Source: Lanius collurio (Eukaryota > Chordata > Aves > Passeriformes > Laniidae). Taken from it: DNA of 64,000 nt. The stretch lies in contig JACBWW010000022.1 of the NCBI GenBank assembly GCA_020086605.1, forward strand, positions 5,705,358 through 5,769,357, in the 5' to 3' direction. This document shows positions 23,448 to 36,214 of this stretch, in pieces. Position 1 is the stretch's first letter. Each line of letters starts with the position of its first letter. The notes beneath the pieces were generated by a model. That model ran no database searches and was not told the origin of the DNA. It saw nothing but the letters and a program-made list of their open reading frames with translations. A program made the translations under genes and the position numbers.

Positions 23448-24142
23448 CTTTATAAAACACAGCACAGATTCTTAGAACTTGTCAGGGTTACTTCTAAGAC
23501 ACACTTCAGAAACTGGGAGTAAGCAAAGAGACTGTCTACAGCACCAGCCCATTAAAGGGCAGTTTTTGTCAGTACAGGACTTCAGTTAAATTAACAGCAG
23601 AAATATTACTGTATTGTAATTGTCAACACAATTGTATTTGGTAAAAGGTGCAGCAGAAGAAGGTCAGACCTGGAGAACAGACAGAGAACATTCAAATCTC
23701 TGATATAAGCACAGGCACAGAATGTATGGCTGCATTTAGAGCCAGCCCACCAAAGGAGACAATTCTGCAGACAGTAGACAGGTAAAAGTCCTCTTTCATG
23801 TCAGGAAATCCTCATTTGGGTGGGTACAAGAGTTGTCTTTCACATTTGGGTCGGTATATTTGTAGCCATCCAAAACAGCATCTTTTACAAACACATATAT
23901 TTTCAAAACACTTGCTAAGATTCCACTTGTTTTCATTGTTTCCCATTAAAGATTTACTCTGAATTTCTGAAAGAAAAGTACATGATATCCACACAATGCA
24001 TAGAGCAAGAACACAGAGAAGCCCAAGTCAAAGATGAAGTAGTGTCTGGGTATAGCAAACATTGATAATGATCAGAACAAAACATATAATCAATTAATGT
24101 AATTCTGCCTGCAGTTTATTCTAAAATCCCCACAGAAAGTTA

Positions 24143-24172
24143 TTACTAAAATCCCAGTTACTAAAATCCCAG
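24143..24172 (+). repeat. Tandem duplication, 15 bp x 2 (exact)
   Basis: The unit TTACTAAAATCCCAG is repeated exactly at 24143-24157 and 24158-24172. The same 15 bases plus TTT also occur at 17481-17498, about 6.7 kb away. Confidence 0.92.
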
Positions 24173-25971
24173 TTTTAATCTTGCTGAAAACAAAATTTTT
24201 AATTAACGCAATGTCAGTTATTGAAAATTGAACTAAGAGGATGTCTCTGATATTGAACATGCTGCCAAAATGCTGCATGGGTGAATAGAAGAACTGCTGC
24301 AGGCAGAGCAGGACAGGCAGCTGTGTGCTTAGAAATCAGAATATTTTTTAACATCTGACTATAACAAGGTACCCTTTATGGCCTACTTCTATTAATGAAA
24401 CTTTATAAATTTTTTATTGCATTTGACAGTTAAAATTAAACAAATAAACAGCCTGTTGCAGCATGAAACCACCTGATTTTATCCCCCTTGTGAATCAATG
24501 ACCTTCTCTAAATAAGCAGAAGGTTAAGAAGGTGTAGATTACATAACAGAGTATCTCAGGGTCATTTGTTTGCACACAAAATTGAATGTTCATATTTCAT
24601 TCAAATTCTCTTTAGAGAAAAAAATTTTCTTCATAGTACAATATTCAGTAGTTTTCAATGAATTGGTGAAATATGATAACTCAATCACCTGCACTTCCTT
24701 TACTTTCCCAGGCTGTTAGAAAAGATCTTTATTTCTGTGAGTCCTTTAAATTCCTTTGGAATATAATCCTAGAGTCAGCTTAAGTGTAATTAATACTAAG
24801 GTTTTATTTTTAACAGAAGCAATGAGGGGAAAACATGGCTATTAAAAAATTTCTGCTGGTGTTTTTATGTATATTTTTCCCAGACTTTTTTCCTGTTTTA
24901 GCAAAGTAAGTGCCTTTTATTGCCAGACTAAAATATACCTGAGAGCTGTGCATAGAAGAGTTTGGAGGGATATATATTACTAAAAATATACCTGAACTCT
25001 GAGAAAATCTAATTTATTCAAATAATTAGAGAATTTAATGATAAATGTACCTAAAGAAAGGTACAGGGTAACACCTGAATCTCAGCAGAGACACAGCAGC
25101 ACTGTGAGGGTTTTGCCCTGTCCATTCCCTGGCCATTTATTCCAAACAGCACTATAATGATTATTCTAGAAAATAGCACTTCAACATTGATGAACAGGAC
25201 TGAACTAATCAAAGGCAAAATCTCTTCCAAACAAAAAACCTACAGAAAAGAAACTGCAGCTTTTAGGGAATGGAGTTTTGTCGCTCACTTGTTAGGGATG
25301 ACATTGTTACTGAATTCTGCCACCTTATTACATTTAAAATATTATATAACTTGAAGATACATTGACAGATTTTAATGTAAGTGACCTGCATTTACTTAAA
25401 GTTGATAAATAGCAATGATTGTTACAAAGGAAAAACCCTAAAATTATAACTGGAATTAAATAATCCTGGCCTAGATGTATCATCCTGACCATTTTGTGAA
25501 CAAAGTATCTTCCTAGTTAGAAGATATTAGTGAGAGAATATACACATTTATTTAGTGTTTTAAGACAAATGCTATTTTGAATGAAATTCAATTTTCTACA
25601 AGTCTTGGCAAAACATCTACATTAATCCTGAGTTCCACTTAAACTCTCATCTTGAAATAAATTACTGCAAATGAAATTTATTTTAACTAAACTTTTAAAC
25701 AACATATAAAATTAATAATAATTAAAATTGCAAATAAATTTCCTTTGCTGTAGATCTGAAAGGGGCCAGTAATTCCAAAAAGCTTCTGAAATCTCACCTC
25801 TTTTGTAGTCTAATTGGTTACATCAGTAAACTGCAGGGTGAGTGCTTTAAAAGGATGCAGAACAGGAATAGAAACACAGCTTTATGGGAAGTGAGGTGTG
25901 AGGCCATTAAATGCATTCACAATACCAGAATGTTTTTAATCCTACTGACCAATTAAGTAAAAGGCACCTTG
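24173..25971. other. AT-rich non-coding stretch
   Basis: No gene or known repeat is recognised. Around 24480-24620 the sequence is complex and free of simple tracts, but no diagnostic motif cluster is visible. Confidence 0.5.
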
Positions 25972-26013
25972 GAGCAAGTAAATATAATGTTAGAGCAAGT
26001 AAATATAACAGCC
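25972..26013 (+). repeat. Tandem duplication, 21 bp x 2
   Basis: Both units begin GAGCAAGTAAATATAA (25972 and 25993), then differ in the last five bases. Confidence 0.88.
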
Positions 26014-29000
26014 TTGTTGCTGACTGTAATAACAGACATGGCCAACATGATAAAATGTGGGCATTAATTGTTAATTAACTTGATGAAAATATTTCTTTAG
26101 TGAGAAATTCTTGAACTCTTCTCCAAGTCACATTAGAGGAATGAAAAAGAATGAGCAGACCAGTCCAAAACAATCTGAATATTAATTTTTAAAATCTCAG
26201 TCAAACCAAAGTAGTGGATTTATTTCAAGGAAAACTACATTGTTAACTTCACAGTCTATTCTGAACAACACGATCCTTTACTTTGAATACTATGTGACCC
26301 TATTTCCTACTAAAACTATAAATTACACTAACTTAGACTCATTATTTAAATGTCAAAAATTCCAGAGCTTACCTACAAAATTGATGCCATTCACTGGGTC
26401 GATCAAAAGCATTGTAAGTACATTTAACTTGGTTGAAATACCTACCTTGTTCATGCCCATTTTAAAGAGCATTTCTTGTCACTAATTAAACTTCCTACAG
26501 TATTTCTATGTTCTTAATTTAACTATGTGAATTAATTAGATCTCAGCTCTACTCCCACATTCCTTTAATATGACTTCCTCTCCCATCAGCTGCTCCACAT
26601 GGAAAGAGAAAGAATATGTACTTGGCTTTGTAGAGCAGTATGAGATATATTAACAGAAAATACTACAGAATATCTGCTTATATTCAAAAATAAAATTTAG
26701 CTTTAGTGACTAAATAAAATACTTGTTAAATAAGGTTAAGCCATTTGTGGTAGCTTTAAAAATCAGAAACAGCAAAACAGCACATTTGGGATATGTAAAC
26801 ATCAAACTCAGAGTATAAATGAAGCCTAACAAGCTTCCAAAGATGCTTATGGAATAGAGACTAGGCCTAGTTTACATAATATCAACTGCCTAGTGAGTTT
26901 GTTTTTAAGATGAGACTTAACTCAGGAATTTGACTGAACAAACAGCAAGGGATTCCCTTCAGAGATGAACTATGAAATAATTTGCTTTGCATTGTTCAAT
27001 TACCTAAATACAGTTACTGTGTAATTGATCAGTATGAGACATGTTTGCATAAACCTGAGAGGGATCAATTTCAAACATCAACCCTGATAACTCCAAACTT
27101 CGTGATGTGACACAGTCAAAAAATTTAACTTTAAACTTTTAACCTCACCACCTCAGTAGTCATAGTGTTCTAGCTCTGCTATTTAACAGCTATTTGAATA
27201 AGGGAATAAATATTTATTGTCCCGTGTATAAGTGGAACATATAATTGTGACTTACAGCCTTAAACTAGAAATTGATTACATATGCTCTTCACCAAGTTTG
27301 CAGCTATTAATACAAGACATCTTAATAATGATAAACATTAATTTAAATTCATACATGAACAGTGAGTATATGGCTTTTGGGGTTTGGGCACTTAAACAAA
27401 ACTTTTCTCCATAACTGATTGAATGACATTGTATTGGCCATATGACAAGTCCCTGATTAACTCATGTTGAATATCTTAAAGTCTTTATCTGAAAGACATT
27501 GGGTAGTGGAGAGATGTAGGAAAATACAAGAGAAAACCAAACAAAATGAAATCTAATCAATTTCTTTCCATTATCATATTGGTTTGTTGTGATTGCTTGC
27601 ACTATAGGTTATTAAAGGTTTTCTACTTTTGATCTAGTTCAATAAAAAGGATTCCCCCCCAGACTTCCACACAGAAAGGCTACCAGAAGTACAAGTTTGT
27701 GGTTTGATGGACAATATGACCATTAGTCCAAACTAGCCCAAAGGCACAGCCTAAAGCAGGAGACAGCAGACTGCTCAGAGCAGCCGGCCTCCCTTTAAGA
27801 TTTGAAACCCTGACGGCTGTAGAATGCTGAGCAGATACCACCTCTGTTCTTAGTGTAAACCTAGCCTGAAACAGGATATGAAATAGGTCAAAACAAGTAA
27901 CTTATTTGATAGTTTAAATGATACACAGCTGTATTAATTCTCACATAAGTGAATTTTAACAAAATTTTCACTTGAATTGATGACCAGAACTGACAAATAT
28001 AATGAAGTACAATGTTTTCATTTTATACATACTTCATGAAAGATCTGGTATGCACCTATAAATATGAAAAATTTTAACTTATGAGAATATCCCTACGGAC
28101 ATTTAATAAAACTATTCACTTTGTAAAAATCTTTCAGATTTTGCAGTATAGATAGAACTGTAGACCAGCTACCTGAGAAAAGTGTTAATGCAAGAGAAAG
28201 TATTATGGCCATGTCTATAGACAGTACAAATTTAGAAACTTCTAAAGCTAATAAAAGAACAACTATAATTCTGTTTTTCAGAACTTGTTGTATTACTTAG
28301 TAATGTTTCACAGGACTAAATATCAAATTGTGTAATAAGTGAAATGCTTTTAAGGTGAAATCACAAACGGTGCTCACTGCCTGCTTAGTTATGCTTAGAT
28401 TTGTGTCTCTTGCCATCAATAGGAACAATACACATGCAGTTTTTCTCAGAAGAGAGGAAAAATTATACATTTGAAGGAAATGTCCTGGATCACCACTGCC
28501 TTTTGAACTGGTCTTTGGCCATCAAGACCATTAAATAGTAATGTTAAAGCCTGCTGGAGACTGGAACTTCCAGGTCCACGCTCTGTCTCATATCAAACAC
28601 AGATAAGTAGTCCCCTGTAATTTTTATGACTATGGTGTCAAAAGTCTTCCATTCAAATTGCAATAAATATTGCAATGAAGTCTGGAAGCAGAACCATTTG
28701 TACTTGCTTGGGGCTGAGAATTAAGATAGCCTGTTTCCAGTTAGACAGTCATTAGAGAGATCTAACGTCCATGCTAAATGGCTTCCTGCTCTGAGTACTT
28801 AAAACTAGTTTTAGTAAAATTGGCTTCCTGAATATTTTCTTATATCTTCACCACTATACAAATTTGAATTTAACACTCTTTTCTTTAATCATGGGTTCTT
28901 CACAGACTGTGGCCATAGTAAGTAGCTCACTTCAAATGAATCATGAGTCCCATTCTGCAGGTAGCTCTCTATACTCACATATTTTTATGTTAATCCAAAG

Positions 29001-31983
29001 AACCTTATATCAATATACAGCACAATACAGAAATGTGCTGCTAAAGCTTTGGGGAACCAAAATGTGGTATATCCTTCTTTCACTAAAATACAATGGTGCA
29101 GGGGTTTTTTTTCCCCTTTTCAATTTCACTTATTTCAATGTGAGGAGACAAATTAACATTCTATCTGTTAACAAAACAAAATAAAAAAATTGGCCTCAAA
29201 GGGAGGCTCCATCTTCCTGTTTAAGGTCTTGTTAAAGATTTTAAGACTTTGTGTAGATATTTAACTCCCACTAAGTGCCTAAAAACTCCCATTAAGACAA
29301 ACTCTGAGAAACTATTATGTGTGGGTATGAACAGAATGTCTTCAAGAAAACAGAAGCAGAGATGTGATTGTAACCAAAGCACATAGGCAGAAGTTACATA
29401 TCTAAATTCATTGTGGATCTGTAAAAAAGTATCTCTTGGGAACAAAAAATGCTAGATAAAAAAAATATTATTAGAGTATTCTAAGGAATTTTTTTTAAAA
29501 ACCCCTCTTATTTTAGGTAAAATACTTTGGAGAACTGATAGAGAAAAGAGAATGCATTAATCTTTAAGCTATTTAGTAGTTCGAGCAAAATTTTTTTCCT
29601 GATCTCCATCACATGGTTTGCCCATAATTTCCCATACATTTAGACTGATCTTCTGTCTTGTGGGTGCCTTGACATGTTTCAAAATTTGACCTTTCAAGAT
29701 CTGCAATAATACAAATATATAATAATAAATAAATATATAATATACAATGCAATAGTAATGTTTTCTCTCATGTATTTATTTGCCTATAAAAAACATCAAA
29801 CAAAGCAGATCTCACTAAACTAGGTACACCTATATAGGACACCTATGGTAATAGATTTGTTGAAGGGTTATTCCAACAACTCCTCTAGCCATGCCCAAGT
29901 TCCTAAACTAATCTGTCACAGCCTTCTAAAAAATAAATCTTAGCGTAATATTTTATGTCTGTTAAGCCAGAAAATCTGAACATGAACTTGTCATGCATAT
30001 TGTCAGCTCAGAACTTTGTGCATTCATGTTTGTAGTGCTCATCCAGAGCAGTAAAAAGAAAGAAAAGGCAGCAAACAGACCTCAGTACTTATACTTCTAT
30101 ACTTGTTCGACTAAAGATGGTGCATCTAAATCTGTATTTGAAAGAATAAATATCCCTTTTTGTGTTCCTTTATAAGAGCTGTGAATTATTAATATCTGAC
30201 ATCGAACAATGATAACTGCAAATAAATGCTTAAATTAATGAAAAAGTTGAGAAAAAGGGTTTCTTTATAATAACTAATAGACATTTCCACAAAACCTTTT
30301 GATGTACTGATAATGTCTCATAGTTCTTTATGAAGCTGCATCTCCATCTTCAAATCTCAATAATTATAAAAACTGAAGAACCACTTACGGAACATTTTGT
30401 TTGGTTTGCGTCTTCCAAATTTTTTGTCCCTGTAAAATAGATGAAGTGTTCTAACTGCTGATCTGTTCTGCCAAGGCATCCTCATAAAAGGCAGTAACAT
30501 AATACTACTTTGCATAAAACTGATATATTATTCAGGAAATTTTTATTGTATCTATACATGATTAGATTTACAGCATGCTAAGAATTATTGCACCCCTTAA
30601 TTTCTGTCATTAGTGGTGCTTTTCCAAATATTTCTTGAATTGTTACTCCCCACCCTGTGTACATCCTTTAAACAAGAGGTGTGCATCATCCAGTAGTGAA
30701 CTACAGAAGTTCCTCCTTTAGAAACTTCTAAAAAACTGTCTTATATTCACTTGAGTGTTCCAGATACAAAGTGGAAAAATACACCAACTGTGGTATCAGT
30801 GCTCTCCCATTCTGTAATTTCACGTGAGCAACAAAATTATAAAAAAGTAAAAGCTATGAACATGTTGCACAATAGCATTGCTAAATTCTTCAGAGTTGTG
30901 AGTGTTAAAGTACCAGACTGCACATACTTATTTTGAGAAAAACCTGTATCTTATATAAATACATCTATATTGAGATAGACTTATTTTGTGTACTTGTATA
31001 TTTTAAAAAAATAATAAATTAATAATGGTGACAGCAAAAAGTTTGAATATTTGTCTGCTTGAAAGTATATAAATTTCTCAGGCAATCATCTTTGAGAACC
31101 AGGAAAAACAGAATAATCCCCCCTCCAAATTACTTGCAGTTATGAACCTGAAGAAAGTGGTTTAATCTGAAGAAAGGTAATATAGGTATTTTTTTGCCAG
31201 CAGATGAATTGACTTCATGAGCTCTTATTTCAGAGAAATTTCCCAGCTGTGGGATAGTCTCAGTCTTGTTAGTCATCTGTGCTGAAGATTAGACACAGTG
31301 GTACTGCACAGATTATGCTGTGCCAACCAACATGACAATTTTCTTCTAGAAAAATATTAGTCAGAGATTAAAAGACAGAACTGAAAACAGTGCCCTCACT
31401 TTAGTTTGTGATTATGTGATTTTTATTTTAGGATCTTCTCCATTTTTGCTTCTTGTAGACACATCAACTCCCATTACCAAATAGGGAGGTGCATTGACAC
31501 ACTCACAAAGAAGCGTTTTCTGCTCTTGTAATTATGTCAGGATGAATAAATGATGAAATTGCTCAGAGACATGAGAGTTGTAAAAGAATAAATAGGCAAC
31601 TTTACTAAAAGTCCTGTGTCTAAACCAAATTTAATCCATCCCACAATTAAATGGCTTTATTCAAGAATACTTAGCCACTACACTTAAAGTTACCATAAAT
31701 CCTTCTAAAATGCACATCCTACATCTGTTGGTACTTGAATGATCAGAAAGACACATTAAATTACTACCAATAAAAAATATGCTTTTTGCTAAGTGTTTAA
31801 TAAAAAGACAACTTCCCAGTGTTTTGTAGACTATCTTACTTTAGTAAACTCTAATTAAAATGAGGAATATAAAATGCAGATTCTGTATTAGTAGGAGGAA
31901 CTGCATAGTTTCTCACATTAACACAGTTGTACATATCTTCAACTGCCTCTAGATCTGAACTTATGATTTAGACCACTATATAT
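26014..31983. other. AT-rich non-coding stretch
   Basis: No gene is supported over about 6 kb. Minor items are a C8 run near 27654, a GGGGT8C4T4 block at 29101-29120, an AT-rich patch at about 29710-29750 and a small hairpin (GCACAG/CTGTGC arms) near 31305-31322. A 106-codon open frame (28864-29184, plus) lacks any support. Confidence 0.55.
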
Positions 31984-32040
31984 AGAAACACAGGATTAGT
32001 TAGGCGAGAAAAGGCCTTTAAGATCGTCAAATCAAACCAT
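31984..32040 (-). repeat. CR1 LINE 3' end fragment (minus strand)
   Basis: The plus strand reads as a decayed version of the reverse complement of the avian CR1 3' terminus: an AATCATAGAAT-like start, a GTTAGGTTGGAAAAG-like core, then CCTTTAAGATC and a TCAAATCAAACCAT counterpart of the usual TCAAGTCCAACCAT. Only about 57 bp survives. CR1 elements are usually 5'-truncated, so a short 3' remnant is the expected form. Confidence 0.75.
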
Positions 32041-33059
32041 AAATATGAAGCAGAGAAGCAGTGCAGGAAGATTATTTTATACTAACAAAGTGGAACCATG
32101 AATTGTATCATCTGAAGGAAAGTATTTCTATAGATTTTCAAGGCATTTCATTTTCTTCGCAGTTGTAGGAGGGACGATATTCCTGCTCATGGATTGGTAA
32201 GATGTCAACCATATGCATGGAATTCCAACTAAACAAAGATTTAAGACTGTAGCAACAGCAAAATTGATATGCAGAAGGCTATTTTACACAGAAAGGTAAA
32301 TGATATCACTGCTCTCTCATGCCTGCCCCTTTCTAAGAGAACACAGACCACTTTTCAAGAAGAGCAAGTAGGGCAACAAGGCATCCCACTGGATATTTTA
32401 TGGACTGATATGAATAGCTATGGAGTTTATGGGCATGTCCCCCCTCACAGAAAAATTATCCTTTTCAATACAGATACTGGATAGCCTTGGCTACAAGGAG
32501 ACTTTTCTCCTTGTTTTGGATAAAAAATGCACCAACCAGCCGCCACAACTTACTAGGAAATATAGTCCTCATGCTAAGAATTTCCAGTGTTAACATCCAA
32601 ATTTGTTAACACCAGCTCTTCAGTTTGATTTGTAAATGCTTGACAAGTAGCATACATCAAATCTGTTTACAAACAAAAGTTATCATGAATGCTAGATTTT
32701 AAAAGATTTTAGCAAGACAGATGAGCTTATTTCAAAGTCTATGGAAAAATAAAGGGTGAATGGGTCTGATCACAAAAGTAGAATTCTAACTATATTTGGA
32801 CCAAATTTAGGTAAATGGGCTCTAAGAGATGAAAGTATTAGTATTTTGAAATGCATTGAAATGCTATTTCTATTCTGAAGGTCTATCCTGAAAGCTTCTT
32901 TAAGGATCCATTATAAAACCCAAGCACCTGATACATTCTGTACAGTAAAAATAATTTCCTAATCCAAAAACAACTTCCACCTGAAGGAAATATCTGCTTT
33001 AAAATTCCAATAGGTCTTATGATACTTCTTGTGAGAGTACAAATTCTTAAATAAAATAA
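32041..33059. other. AT-rich non-coding stretch
   Basis: No gene or further CR1 body is recognised next to the fragment. A 71-codon open frame (32269-32484, plus) is treated as chance. Confidence 0.55.
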
Positions 33060-33380
33060 TCAAGTTGAAAGTTTATGTTGTGTTTGCATGTCAGCAACAG
33101 GCATCATTGGTTGCTGTTATAAATCAAGGACAATCAATGCTATAGTATTGCCATTAATAAAATATGAGTCAATAGGCACAAACTTTTAATATAAGCCTAA
33201 TTATGAGTGTCTCTTTGCATGAAACTAAAAATATTGAAAATGTTGACATTGGAGATGTGCCCTTGAACCAAAAGCCAAGTATAAGTCAATAATCTATTAT
33301 GATTTTCATTTTGCAGAAGTAGTGCCATTATTTCAAAAGGTCTCAAAAATCAATTTAGCATTTAGTATATCTGTGTAATA
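33060..33380. promoter_or_regulatory. Candidate conserved regulatory stretch
   Basis: This complex stretch with few low-complexity tracts contains an inverted repeat CAGCAAC (33092-33098)/GTTGCTG (33110-33116), a CCAAT box in reverse (ATTGG at about 33106-33110), a SOX-like ACAAT at about 33130 and several TAAT cores. The motif density recalls developmental enhancers in bird gene deserts. No alignment was possible. Confidence 0.25.
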
Positions 33381-35938
33381 ATGACATCCTAATTAAAAAT
33401 CCCAATCTGAATAGCACAAAGGATAATGTTTAATCTCTAATCAATGAGCAATGAGAGAAGAAGCTATAGGTGCAATAACCTTTCTTAATGAGGTTTACTG
33501 TTTTTTCACAGATTACATATTCCTTCATATTTCTGATAGCCACACTTATACTTTGAAAAGGTATGCAGACACCCTCCAACTAAAACCATAAATATGACTA
33601 CAAGTTATTTAGAGAAAAATAACAAAGTAGTAAAATAATCTTTTGCTGTCTATGGATTAAGCTGCCACAGTACACAGGGAACATGACTGGTATTTTTTTA
33701 ACACACAGGAACTCTACATTGAAAAGTCACCTCAAAGTTAAGCTGATTGCTTTTACAACCCTATAAAAGCTATTTCTAGGATGAAATGCTTGAGATTATT
33801 TTTCCATTTATCAGTACTATGACATGACATTTGAGAATTTTTTTGCAATTAAAAATAATTCTTTTATTTCCCTATTCTCCTTACTAATCTGAGCCTTCAG
33901 ATTCTGAATAGCCATAATAAGAAGAGAAATTCCACAAAAAAATCACACATAGCAATAAATATAATTCCTTACAAGTGTTCATCAGTCCACTAGATAGCTG
34001 CTCAATTACCTGTGTGTCAAATGATTATCTGAGAGCTCAATTTCATCCCCATTACCCTTCCCCCATCACATATTTCAGCTATATTTGCTGTGGAATTGTT
34101 AACACATCTTTGAATCTGTGATTTACTCAGTTAATTTCCCTCTAAGAGGTGCTAGAGTAACAGATGTCATAATTATTCAGTTATCCTCATTTTACATTAA
34201 TCCTTTCAAGTTATTGTATAAGATGGGCCCACTGGACATTAATTTCAGGAGCAGGGCAATAATACACCACTACAGCCTCTTGCAGTTGTCCTCATGGGTG
34301 AGTAAACAGTCTAATATGTGAAACTATTGCAGATCTCTGTCAACTTTTTGTCCTATAAATGCTCAGATTGCTTCAAACACAGTTTAAAATACCTGACAAA
34401 ATTTTCTATTCTATGGCTTTCTGTTACGTTGCAGTGCAAGAGTGCATTAATCAAGCACTATAATTTAAAAAAACACTAATTAAAAATGCAAGAATATATT
34501 CCCCCAAAGCTGCAATGAAGCCTATTTAGAATGTTAACAAACTTTATTACTGAATTGCTTTGGGGCTTGTAGCATCATCCATACAAGCTGGAAGATTATT
34601 CACAACATCTTTTCGATGCAACTGAAATGGCTAGAAATTTTTCCCAAATTACTTTAAAATCAGATCTGTGCTACTGAACACATCAGTAAAATGCTAACAT
34701 GGAAATAGGGCTCCCAGAGCCCTACAGCTGAGAATAAAGGCTCTCCTGCTATATCTCCATAAGTACTACAGCACAACTTTGCACTCAGATTGCCCAGAGA
34801 TACATATGGAGATAGAAGAAGAAAAAAATAAAATGAGGTAACCACTTGATGTGATACCATTTGTGTAACAAACTGCAAGTTGTAATGTTTATAAGAGCTC
34901 TGAGAACTTTGGGAGAGAAATAAAAACATGGTTAATGCCACATGCAAAATGTATCTATAGAGTAATCCTTTCAATCAAAAAAACCCCCTCACTTTGTAAA
35001 AATGCATGTTTTAAATTCATGTAGTACTGATCTACATATTTAATTTTCTGCTTTAAATGTATACCAGATCCCTAAACCTATCCCTAGGGCCACTGAAAAT
35101 CTTAGACATTTTAGGATTTTCCTTAACACAGAAGCCATGTGCAGTATGTAACAGGAATAAGGGATTTGTTACAGAGAAGAAAAGCAGTGCTAGTGCCCAG
35201 ATTGCAAATGCAAAAGGATGCCAAATAGAGCAAAAGCTGCTAGCTGAGGTTTGGAATAGATCTTCTTCCTTCTTTCTTCCCTCTACCACTCTGGGACACT
35301 CAAACTTTTCAATACGTGTATACAAATGCATTGTGTCTTGTACTTGTTTTCTAAAATAGTGTTTAACTTCTATATTCAAGAAGCTTTTATGCATGAGAAA
35401 TTACTATTTTTATATGCTGTACCCTCAGGCTGTAGTACAGTATAATCTATACTTACGTGCTTTTTCATGTAATGTGGTTGTAGCCAAAATGTGAGAGCTG
35501 CTATGAGAAAATTAAATAGAATAAGAGCTGCCATGTGCTCCACAATTAAAGGAAACACTAAGTAGCAGCAATGGGAATTAAACAGGACACTGTGTTATGC
35601 CAAATACCAAATGCAAAACCAAAATATCTGCCAAGTCTCCCCTATTTGTTACAATTTTTCCATATTTAGGTAAATTTATGTAATTATGTACCCTGCAGTG
35701 GTAATGGGACTGAGCTTTAGTCCTTTTGCAGCATATGCTCTTGGCACAAATATTCTTTTTGATGGGGAAAAAACCCAACTTGGCCAAGATTACACATGTT
35801 GATTTTATATTGGCATCCTGACTGTGCCTAACAGCTGGTCTTTAATGTAATGAAACTGTGTTGGATTTATTCAGTTAAACAACTCTGCAGACTATTTAAG
35901 CATATGTGTTTCCCATAGCTCCCTATGTTTTTGAATTT
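33381..35938. other. AT-rich non-coding stretch
   Basis: Nothing convincing is seen. Open frames of 104 codons (34660-34974, minus) and 113/100 codons on opposite strands at 35053-35394 overlap each other, as expected for chance frames. Confidence 0.5.
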
Positions 35939-35952
35939 GCTTTGATCAAAGC
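35939..35952. promoter_or_regulatory. Perfect 14-bp palindrome with back-to-back TCF/LEF cores
   Basis: GCTTTGATCAAAGC is its own reverse complement and contains CTTTGAT on both strands. That is the core bound by TCF/LEF factors in Wnt signalling. The sequence is certain; the use as a binding site is inferred. Confidence 0.4.
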
Positions 35953-36163
35953 ACCAACAGTTGCACTGTTTTTCTTAACATTTGAGAGGTACCTATGAGC
36001 CAAATAATAAGTACACTAAAGACTTAGTTCCTTCTTATACTCTATGACCCCAGTTTTAAACAGCAGTGATCATATCCCCAAATCTCTCATGACTTTTCCA
36101 TATATCTGCTTAAAGAAGGTGTGAAATGAGCCTGTTCCTTCCTGGTATTTTTTCCACAATCAC

Positions 36164-36214
36164 TAAGGTGTTCAAAAGTTTTACAGTTACAAAGATGTTC
36201 AAAACTTTTTCATT
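36164..36214 (+). repeat. Imperfect direct repeat, about 27 bp x 2
   Basis: Two neighbouring units share an A-rich lead, then (G/A)(G/A)TGTTCAAAA, then a CTTTT/GTTTT end. They are probably a diverged local duplication. Confidence 0.65.

Noticed and set aside
26795..26815. miR-30-like seed TGTAAACATC
   Set aside because: Only a 10-base match and no opposing arm to make a precursor hairpin.
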